In this document: positions 56,088 to 64,000 of the stretch, piece after piece
Position numbering within the stretch: the stretch's first letter is position 1
How the letters are laid out: every line of letters starts with the position of its first letter
NCBI GenBank assembly: GCA_018857735.1
Contig: JABMCL010000991.1
Coordinates: forward strand, 188,501 to 252,500
Origin: Alviniconcha marisindica
Lineage: Eukaryota > Mollusca > Gastropoda > Provannidae
Length of the DNA: 64,000 nt
Reading direction: 5' to 3'
The notes under the pieces: model-generated
Database searches by the model: none
What the model was told of the DNA's origin: nothing
What the model saw: the letters and a program-made list of their open reading frames with translations, nothing else
Position numbers and translations under genes: made by a program

Positions 56088-56399
56088 ATTTGAAAAATAA
56101 AATTAAAAAAATGATCACAGAGCTTGCTGGTTAATGTCAAGCCCGGACAAGGCTGTCATCTTATAAACCCATGAACTGAATGAAAGCAGAATTTATCTTC
56201 TACGTCAATGCTATCTTAAATCTCTCAGTCTTCTCCACTGAAATAACAGTATATTATAGATCTAACACTACAGTGACACCACACATGCCTTCCCACCCTT
56301 GTGGAAACTAGCAGTGCCCCCTTTTGTGAGGTTAAGGGAATGTTAGCCAGACAGAAATCACCTTGCATACATGTATACACCCAGACCGCCTTTATAATG

Positions 56400-57535
56400 T
56401 CCTGAGATAAAGTGACTGCAAACATTGCAGCTTCAGCATCAATGATTCAGAGGAATGTGAGACAGTTCTATTAAATCACACTGCCTACACCAAGACTGCC
56501 TTTGTCACCTCCTGGAATAAAGTGACTGCAAACATTGCAGTTCCAGCATCAACGATTCACAGGAATGTGAGACGGACAGAATCAAGTCACACTGCCTACA
56601 CCAAGACTGCCTTTGTCACCTGCTGGGATAAAGTGACTGCAAACATTGCAGTTCCAGCATCAACGATTCACAGGAATGTGAGACGGACAGAATTAAGTCA
56701 CACTGCCTACACCAAGACTGCCTTTCTCACCTCCTGGGATAAAGTGACTGCAAACATTGCAGTTCCAGCATCAACGATTCACAGGAATGTGAGACGGACA
56801 GAATTAAGTCACACTGCCTACACCAAGACTGCCTTTCTCACCTCCTGGGATAAAGTGACTGCAAACATTGCAGTTCCAGCATCAACGATTCACAGGAATG
56901 TGAGACGGACAGAATTAAGTCACACTGCCTACACCAAGACTGCCTTTCTCACCTGCTGGGATAAAGTGACTGCAAACATTGCAGTTCCAGCATCAACGAT
57001 TCACAGGAATGTGAGACGGACAGAATCAAGTCACTTCCTACACCAAGACTGCCTTTCTCATCTCCTGGGATAAAGTGACTGCAAACATTGCAGCTTCAGC
57101 ATCAATGGTTCAGAGGAATGTGAGACGGACAGAATACAATACAATACAACTTTATTGTCTCTATGTAAAGAAATTTGCTTTCACAATTTGCAGTCACACT
57201 ACCTACACCAAGACTGCCTTTGTCACCTGCTGGGATAAAGTGACTGCAAACATTGCAGCTTCAGCATCAATGATTCACAGGAATGTGAGACGGACAGAAT
57301 CAAGTCACACTGCCTACACCAAGACTGCCTTTCTCACCTCCTGGGATAAACATAAAGTGACTGCAAACATTGCAGTTCCAGCATCAACGATTCACAGGAA
57401 TGTGAGACGGACAGAATCAAGTCACTGCCTACACCAAGACTGCCTTTCTCACCTCCTGGGATAAACATAAAGTGACTGCAAACATTTGCAGTTTCAGCAT
57501 CAATGATTCAGAGGAAACCAGTCTCCACTGCCCAC
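56400..57535. repeat. 112-bp tandem repeat, about 10 copies
   Basis: Units contain AAAGTGACTGCAAACATTGC, AGTTCCAGCATCAACGATTC, AGGAATGTGAGACGGACAGA and CTGCCTACACCAAGACTGCC. Central copies (56640-57000) are nearly identical. One unit is interrupted at about 57133-57192 by a segment with ACTTTATTGTCTCTATGTAA, also present in diverged form at 35257. The open plus-strand frames are repeat by-products. Confidence 0.95.
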
Positions 57536-57699
57536 CCCAATACACAGGTGTTATGCATGAAATACTGCAATCTAGCTAGGTACACCCTTTTTACAGCTCT
57601 TTTTTTTTTAATGTAAAATTTCTAGTTCATTCAATCCATTTACTGAGAAAGAAGGTCCGGCACCTGGCCGGCCATTATTTTAATTTTTGATAATATATA

Positions 57700-57813
57700 T
57701 TTTGGGGGGGGGGGGGGGGGGGGGGGGGGCTATCCACACTTGCAATCCAAGTGTGTGCAATCCGCCTATGTGTGTGTGTACACATGTGTGTGTGTGTGGC
57801 GGGGGTGGGAGGC

Positions 57814-57877
<64 letters not shown>

Positions 57878-57975
57878 CGTGCGTGCATGCGTGCGTGCGT
57901 GCATGCATGTGTGTGTGCATGCATGCATATGTGCATATGTGCATGTGTGTGCACATGCGTACAGGCGATTGTGAG
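57700..57975. repeat. Poly-G tract and TG/GCGTGC microsatellite
   Basis: About 29 G at 57701-57729, then TG runs (57815-57872), then GTGCGTGC and GCATGCAT variants. Confidence 0.93.
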
Positions 57976-58009
57976 TGTGAGGGTGTTTGTGTTTCAGTGT
58001 GTGTCGGTT

Positions 58010-58500
58010 TCACTTTGCTTTGTATGATGAAGTATGTGTAGTAATGTATTGTTACGCTACTGATTTGTGTGCGAGTATTTACGCATTCCAATTTCCATGC
58101 TTTTGTATAATTAAGTGACAAAGTGCTTCAAGTTGCCGAATGAGCACTATAAATTATGTGCGTGTGCGTGCATGGAAACCTGTGAGTATGTGTGTTAGGT
58201 TACATACACATGTATCCATCCTGATTTACACACATTTATACAGTCTACTGTGTGTGTGTGTGTGTGGGTGTGCGCATGTGTGCGTGCATGCATGCGTGCA
58301 TGCAGGTGAATCTGTGAGTGTGAGGGTGTTGTTTCAGAATGTCAGTTTCACTTTCCTTTCTTTGACTAAGTATGTGTAGTAGTATGTTATTATGCTATTG
58401 ATTTTTGTGTGAGTATTTATGCATTCTATGTCTTTGTTCAGTTAAATGACAAAGTGCTTTGAGTTGCCGAACGCGCACTATTAATTCCATATTATTATTA
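58010..58500 (+). mobile_element. Two LINE-like 3' tails in tandem
   Basis: TTTCACTTTGCTTTGTATGA at 58008 and TTTCACTTTCCTTTCTTTGA at 58345 begin two related segments. Both contain GTGTGAGTATTTA-type sequence, AAGTGCTT and GTTGCCGAA followed by a GCACTATTAA-type end. Each is preceded by a TG run. They are most simply a duplicated retroelement 3' end. Confidence 0.65.
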
Positions 58501-59190
58501 ATATCAGTTATATAATTATATCATGGCTCAGACATCAGTCAGAGTTTGACATTTCAGTTCAGTCTGAGATGCCAGTGAGGAATAAGTGTCGAACCTCATC
58601 AGAGAGATAGGTTAGGGTTGATTCCCCTGCTCCCCACCCCACTTTTTTTCTTCCCTGTTTTATAGATTCTGTACAATTGAAACTTAGTCTGCGGTTCTCC
58701 CCATTACTAATATGCTGCAGACTATAGTCTTTTAGACTGTTGTGATTTGGTGGTGTGTTCACCATTAATTAGGCTTGTCGGCAGTCCGCCATTTCGATGT
58801 CAGGTCAAGCCAAGTACTTCTTTATTCCATTTAAAGGAACAAGCAAAGCAAAACAAAACAAATGCCAAAACAACAACATAAATAAATTAAAAAACAGAAG
58901 CAGAAAAAAGAAAAAAAAGAAAATGACCATGTATAAATGATTCAAAATTTTACAGAGCGCCGCAGGACAGGCAATATTGATATCGTAAGCACTGTTAAAT
59001 AATACTGGTTATAGAAATGGCTTGTAAAATAAACAGTCTCACACATTAATACGATTATTAGGCTATAAGTATAATATTGTACTCAGCACAAGTATAATCA
59101 CTATTCTCATCCTGTCTGCATTCACACCCACACCCATACACCATATCACCGCCTCCCACACACCCGTACATACATACACCCTGTTATCTC
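58501..59190. other. Intergenic or first-intron sequence without features
   Basis: AT-rich with A-rich runs at 58845-58925. No signal-peptide exon for STIM was recognised. Confidence 0.45.
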
Positions 59191-59199
59191 AGTCTCTCA

Positions 59200-59234
59200 C
59201 ACTGACACACACACACACATGCAGGCACACATGT

Positions 59235-59271
<37 letters not shown>

Positions 59272-59350
59272 CACTGACACACACACATGCAGGCGCACAC
59301 ACACACACACACTGACACACACACTGACACACATGCAGGCACACAACTAC
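59200..59350. repeat. CA-rich repeat with ATGCAGGCACAC interruptions
   Basis: CA tracts with a recurring ACTGACACACACA and ATGCAGGC block at about 60-70-bp spacing. Confidence 0.9.
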
Positions 59351-59609
59351 GGGACCAAGGTAGCCTCATAAATTATTCCTAAAACAGGACTAAAATCATG
59401 AAATTAGTGAAAACTACACAGAGAGACAGAGACAGAGAAACAGAGAGTTGTAGTAACTTGGTGTTTTACACCCAGTCAACCATTGTGGTTATATCAGCGC
59501 GATTAGAGAGAGAGAGAGGCAAAGACACAGATACAGAGAAAGACAGAGACAGAAAGGCTATCTGAGCAGTGGTGAGGAGAGTACCTGGCTAACAAAATAC
59601 AGTACAGGG

Positions 59610-59860
59610 AGAGGGACTCTCTCTCTCTCTCCTCTCCCCCCTTCTCTCCCTCCTTCTCCCAGCTCTTTCTCTATACTTCCCCCTCCCCCCCCCCCCCCCC
59701 CCCACTGTATAATTATTGTTTGCCAAGCACTCTCCTGGCCACCCCTCTCTCGTAGTCCCCTCCCCCCCCCTTCTCTCCCTAGAGGGCGGGAGAGAGATAG
59801 ATAGAAAAAGAAGAGAGGGGGGGGGGGGGAAGACTGACACAGAGAGATGGCTGTGTTTGA

Positions 59861-59918
<58 letters not shown>

Positions 59919-60100
59919 GTGGTGGCGAGGAGAGCGAGTGTTGGCAAACGCCCCCCCCCCCCCCCCCCCAAGGAGAAAAAGGTCAGGCACACGGGGTGCA
60001 CAGGTCCCTGTGATTCCCCCCCCCTGCCCCTCCACCCCCCCTCCACCTTCCCCCTCCAATCTCACAGTCACACACTGCTCTCAGCTTCATAAGGAGGACA
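59610..60100. repeat. CT/GA-rich block with poly-C tracts
   Basis: CT-rich sequence, C runs at 59683-59703, 59762, 59951-59969 and 60018, and an AG run at 59861-59912. Complementary CT and GA tracts could pair. Open frames have low-complexity composition only. Confidence 0.9.
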
Positions 60101-60318
60101 GTACAGTTCCCTGCCCTCCCCGGATTCCACGCAGATCACGTCACCGCGCAGCCCACGCTGAAGGCAGAGTTAAACTTCCATAGGCGCTTGAGATGACAGA
60201 CGATTTCCGGTAATAACAGGCGAAGATAATTTGACTGTTTTCTTACTCCGGGAGAGTGAAGTCCCCTGATTTGAGGCGGCAGCGGAGAAAAGCCGACAGT
60301 TTTAGATCTTCAGGCATG

Positions 60319-60637
60319 GAGCCGGTTTGGCTTAGCGGTAAGGCGTTAGGCTGGTAAGCAGAGGGAACTCGGTTCGAATCCGCTTCGGCTCTCCTTTCTC
60401 TTCAAAAGTTGTGGTCTGTGGACACGGTCTTGTGACTTTGTCCCTCGCAGTTAATGAAACATTAAAATGGCTCTCATCGCTGCCCACCTTAATGCAGAAG
60501 TCATCCTGGTGGTGACAGTGTAGCGATAGGTATATATATTATAATCTCCTCCCCCCACCTCCGTACCCCCTTCTCCCCGTCCTTAATAAGCCTTATGGTT
60601 TCTGTGGACGTTAAGCAACATGTTTACTTACTTACTG
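60319..60637 (+). mobile_element. SINE family A, full-length copy with tRNA-like head
   Basis: 60319-60391 folds like a tRNA: 5' GAGCCG pairs with 3' CGGCTC. The A box is TGGCTTAGCGG, the loop CTGGTAA would give anticodon GGT (Thr), and the B box GGTTCGAATCC is a perfect match. The body that follows aligns with the minus-strand copy at 40172-40504 and ends TTTACTTACTTACT. This is a SINE and not a functional tRNA gene, because the same head precedes the same body elsewhere. Confidence 0.85.
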
Positions 60638-60800
60638 ACCTGTTAAAAGTATTATAAATTTATATTAGACTACCACCAACAGTGAATGCTTCATCGGCAT
60701 TTCCCATGCCTTTTTTGGCCTTTGTTCACGGGTATCCGTCACCTTCCGGACATGCTCACTGTACCCCCAACAAAAGCGTGCCTACTCTGCATTACACAGC

Positions 60801-61335
60801 AAACGTGGTGCTTAACGTCCACAGAAACCATAAGGCAATATTAGGGACGGAGAGAAGGGGGAAAGTGGGTATGGAGGTGCGGGAAGAGGGAGATTATACT
60901 TATAGGTAGGTATTATCGCTACACTGTCACCACCAGAATGACTCCTGCACAAAGATAGGCAGCGATCAGAGCCATTTTAATGCTTCATTAGTTGTGAAGT
61001 CACAAGACAGTGTCCACAAATCACAACATGAGAGTAGAAGTATCTTTGCATTAGTTGTGAGGGTCAAAGTCACAAGACAGTGTCCACAGACCACAACATG
61101 AGGGTAGTTAGTATCTTTGCATTAGTTGTGAGGGACAAAGTCACAAGACAGTGTCCACAGACCACAACATGAGGGTAGTTAGTATCTTTGCATTAATTAG
61201 TTGTGAGGGACAAAGTCACAAGACAGTGTCCACAGACCACAACATGAGGGTAGTTGGTATCTTTGCATTAATTAGTTGTGAGGGACAAAGTCACAAGACA
61301 GTGTCCACAGACCACAATTTGAGTATTGGTATCTT
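60801..61335 (-). mobile_element. SINE family A copy with internally amplified block
   Basis: 3' and central parts match family A in minus orientation (GTGGTGCTTAACGTCCACAG, CAGAATGACTCCTGCA). Where the body has the CACAAGACAGTGTCCACA block, about 60-75 bp is repeated five times between 60990 and 61320. The tRNA-like head is missing. Confidence 0.85.
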
Positions 61336-61799
61336 TGGCGGAGCTTTTGTGCCTTGTGCTTTACTCGCATGCAACCCCGGAAGGGAGACCGGGGCTATCT
61401 GATGTCTACCTCCTGTCTGGAGTCTCAGGGCTGCCTGCCATTTGACCCCCCCCCCTTCAATCTCCTCTGCACACAACTTCACGTGACTGTGGTCTGCCAG
61501 GGGGGAGGTTAAACGCTTGATTTAATTTACCTGCACTCAGGGGATCAGAGAGAACTCAAACGCGGAGTTGAAAACTTTATTAGGATTGTAGTTTAGGTTC
61601 AGTCAAAAACCTGTCTAACAACTAGCCCTTGCTAAGCTGCTGATGAGAAGGTATCAAATTACAGGCATTATTTGTATACATATAGGCATGAATGAGTGAG
61701 TCAAATGTTATACATGAGATGAGAATTTCCACACAAACATAGCATGTTCACACCAGATGAACACATGTCACACATCATTCAGAATTTCAGTTACATATT

Positions 61800-61995
61800 A
61801 TGAGCATACAACAGAGCAAGAGAGAGACAGAGAGAGTGAGAGAGAGGGGTGATGGAGAAAGAGAGGGTCTGAAAGAGAGAGAGTGAGGGGGGGGGGGGAA
61901 GGAGAAAGAGAGGGTCTGAAAGAGAGAGGGTGGGGGTGATGGAGAAAGAGAGGGTCTGAGAGAGAGAGAGGGGGGGGGGGGGGGTAAGCGAGAGA
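61800..61995. repeat. GA-rich repeat with G tracts
   Basis: Units of GATGGAGAAAGAGAGGGTCT then GAAAGAGAGAG, three to four copies with G runs between. Confidence 0.92.
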
Positions 61996-62199
61996 GTAGA
62001 GAGAGAGTCAGAGACAGACATAGACACAGAGAGAGGTCTGTAGATGCACATGACTGCATCAAAATGCCTTGTCAGCGAGGGGGAAGTTGATGCTTATTAA
62101 ATAAGCATGAAGGTGAAGTGTTGAAGACAACCATCGTCACGCACCCTGACTGTCGACACAGCAGACTTCAGAGTGGGGACAGAACAGAAAGCGAGAGAG

Positions 62200-62220
62200 A
62201 GGGGGGGGGGGGGGGGGGAT
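62200..62220. repeat. Poly-G tract
   Basis: About 18 G following GA repeats. Confidence 0.9.
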
Positions 62221-62257
62221 AGTGGGGTCAATCATCAAACCAGAATGTGCATGGCTG

Positions 62258-62400
62258 TCATTGGCGGGAGCAGCCACAAGTATAATTTCTGTCACGACAA
62301 AACAAACGTGTGTCGCAACAAAACATGTCTTTTGTCATGACAAAATGATGCTTGTTGCAACAACAAAAAAAGATACTTGTGGCAGCTCCCGCCAATGATA
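62258..62400. mobile_element. Palindrome-array MITE, complete copy with target duplication
   Basis: TCATTGGCGGGAGCAGCCAC at the left and GGCAGCTCCCGCCAATGA at the right are inverted. They continue inward to AAGTAT and ATACTT. CATGGCTG flanks it on both sides (62250-62257 and 62401-62408), an apparent 8-bp target duplication. The interior has four or five TTTTGTNNNNACAAAA-type palindromes. An 8-bp duplication suits a hAT-type transposase acting in trans (inference). Confidence 0.85.
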
Positions 62401-62874
62401 CATGGCTGCCTGTGGACGATGGTATTGTATGATGGCCTTACATTAACATCTCTCTGGGAGGAGGAGCAACAGACACTATTTCTTTTGGGCTAGTCAACTC
62501 TCTCTCTGTCTACCCCCCCCCCCCCCCAATCCTCTCTCTCTGTCAGTCTCTATGTATCATTCCGTCTCTGTCCCCCCCCCCCCCCACCCCCTCTTCCTGT
62601 TATCTCTGTCTCTCTGTGTCATCCCCCTCCTCTTTCTCTGTCTCTCTCTTCATTCTCTCTCTTTATTCTCTCTGTCTCTGTATGATTTGGCTGTCTCTCT
62701 CAGGGGGTGGGGGTAGGGGTGGTAAGCTTCTTTTTTTTAAGACTGATAGAGAGAGAGAGAGGAGTGGAGGTGGTGGGGGCAGAATAAGCACGTAGTTGGT
62801 TTCGAAAAATTGAGAGATCAGAGGGATAGAGGGGGTAGAAATCTACTAAGTATTGGGGGGTGGGGGGGGGGGAG

Positions 62875-63240
62875 ACGGACAGACAGACACACAGAGGGAC
62901 ACACACACACACAGGGACACACATACACACAGAGGGACACACACACACAGAGGGACACACACACACACACACACAGGGACACACATACACACAGAGGGGG
63001 ACACACACACACACACAGAGGGTCACACACACACAGGGACACACATACACACAGAGGGGGACACACACACACACACAGAGGGTCACACACACACAGGGAC
63101 ACACATACACACAGAGGGGGACACACACACACACACAGAGGGTCACACACACACAGGGACACACATACACACAGAGGGGGACACACACACACACAGAGGG
63201 TCACACACACACACACACAGGGAGACAGACAGACAGACAG
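62875..63240. repeat. About 58-bp CA-rich minisatellite
   Basis: GGGACACACATACACACAGA, GGGGGACACACACACACACA and GAGGGTCACACACACA recur at a 58-60-bp period, about five copies, flanked by CAGA repeats. Open frames on both strands are by-products. Confidence 0.95.
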
Positions 63241-63289
63241 ACAGGGGGGAGAGAGGGAGAGACCGACAGACAGACAGAGAAGACAAAAT

Positions 63290-63540
63290 ATAATGATGAC
63301 AGATGCCGGCGACCCCCTGTCAGTATCGCAGCAAGCCGGCAGTGTAGCGGCTGTGAAACCCTTAGGTGACCCGGTGAGGCAACGACAACATCCAGACCCA
63401 CGCCAGCAAGCTTCGGCCGCTTCGCCTCAGTGATCAGAGGAAAGGCGAAGTTAATCGTGCATAACGGGAGGCGTCGCGCACCGACAGCCACGCAGGCAGC
63501 AACGACGACAGACTGCACCCAGTGTCGTCAGAGTCTAAGT
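63290..63540. other. CpG-rich unique block, possible promoter or 5' exon
   Basis: This is the most CpG-rich non-repetitive stretch upstream of the STIM exons, with GCCGGCGACC, TCGGCCGCTTCG and GGCGTCGCGCACCGACAG. A minus-strand open frame spans 63201-63518 but has only a GTG at its 5' end and no convincing signal peptide. It could be a STIM 5' UTR exon, another gene's first exon, or neither. No splice donor was settled. Confidence 0.25.
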
Positions 63541-63599
63541 AGTAGTGGTACTAACTCCACATAAGATATATATCTGTATAATTTGTATGCTACATAGTT

Positions 63600-63780
63600 C
63601 ATGATACATAGTTCAGGAGCTGTGTGAGAGTCGAGGTGGCCGTCCTGGGCTGTCCGTCCTAACGAGCCTTCTGGTTTCCGTGGACGTAAAGCTACATTGA
63701 ACCATGCTTCGGCATTGGTCTCAGCTTGTCCCTAATATGTCAACTGACATCTGAGGACATTAAGCAACACTACCTACCTA
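63600..63780 (+). mobile_element. Dispersed repeat D, copy 2
   Basis: Near-identical to 32690-32885 (GAGAGTCGAGGTGGCCGTCC through GACATCTGAGGACATTAA), ending in a CCTA repeat. It lies directly before a tRNA-like SINE head at 63811. Confidence 0.75.
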
Positions 63781-63810
63781 CCTAATTTGTATGCACTTCT
63801 ATCAAAGCGT

Positions 63811-64000
63811 GAGCCGGTTTGGCCCAGCGGTAAGGCGTTAGGTTGGTAAGCGGAAGGGCCTCGGTTCGATGCATACACCTTACGTATGTGGCTTTGCATG
63901 AAGTGACATGGTGCATGGTTGTATGGTGTACACAGAACTTGCGCCGAGACGGCTGCAGTTTCATGTGGCACCAGCCATGCCAGCGCTGTAAGTACACTTC
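63811..64000 (+). mobile_element. Chimeric SINE: family A head joined to inverted family B body
   Basis: 63811-63870 repeats the family A tRNA-like head (GAGCCGGTTTGGCCCAGCGG, B box GGTTCGAT). At about 63869 it switches to TGCATACACCTTACGTATGT and continues as reverse-complemented family B body, running off the window. The junction falls inside the B box. It is either a recombinant SINE or an insertion into one. Confidence 0.7.

Noticed and set aside
60319..60391. Functional tRNA-Thr(GGT) gene
   Set aside because: The cloverleaf and boxes are good, but the same head precedes the same SINE body at 40172-40504 and appears again at 63811, so it is a SINE head.
62700..63433. Thr/His-rich frames around 62.8-63.4 kb
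   Set aside because: They result from a 58-bp CA-rich minisatellite with several frames open on both strands.
63201..63518. STIM signal-peptide exon on the minus strand
   Set aside because: The frame begins at a GTG, has no clear hydrophobic core plus cleavage site, and no donor in the right phase was found.

Overview
The window is eukaryotic nuclear DNA, most likely from a marine mollusc (a gastropod fits best, but this is inference). It carries one recognisable protein-coding gene on the minus strand, broken into many short exons by introns that are almost entirely tandem repeats, simple sequence and small mobile elements. There are no bacterial, operon or CRISPR features.

The gene is STIM (stromal interaction molecule), the ER calcium sensor of store-operated calcium entry. 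Reading from high to low coordinate, I can place exons for the canonical EF-hand (52846-52967), the hidden EF-hand and start of SAM (52013-52127), SAM (50729-50840), the SAM end (44565-44677), the transmembrane segment and start of coiled coil 1 (42460-42634), a short linker exon (about 41506-41584), the CAD/SOAR region in three exons (40653-40883, 35689-35789, 33655-33794), and two C-terminal exons (about 11993-12230, and 9052 to 9476/9533) ending in a lysine-rich tail. Splice phases agree across every junction of the conserved part. The signal-peptide exon was not found; it lies outside the window or is unrecognisable in 53-64 kb. Further candidate exons for the variable cytosolic tail are at 30749-30886 and 23113-23229.

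Layout: 1-9050 is 3' flank with minisatellites, a foldback element and a broken transposase-type zinc-finger gene. 9-12 kb holds the two last exons and an 81-bp array that copies an exon end with its splice donor. 12-34 kb is mainly minisatellites inside a very large intron, with a Kolobok-like THAP element and a Tc1/mariner-like inverted-repeat element. 33-53 kb holds the conserved STIM core, with repeat arrays that start exactly at splice junctions. 53-64 kb is upstream repeats: an inverted triplicate, a 112-bp array, tRNA-derived SINEs and a CpG-rich unique block.

The most unusual pattern is that four arrays abut STIM splice junctions and contain copies of the junction itself, so the real splice site competes with many decoys. 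The second is a small inverted-repeat element built from short palindromes. Their centres show all nine states expected from CpG decay of one TCGCGA ancestor.
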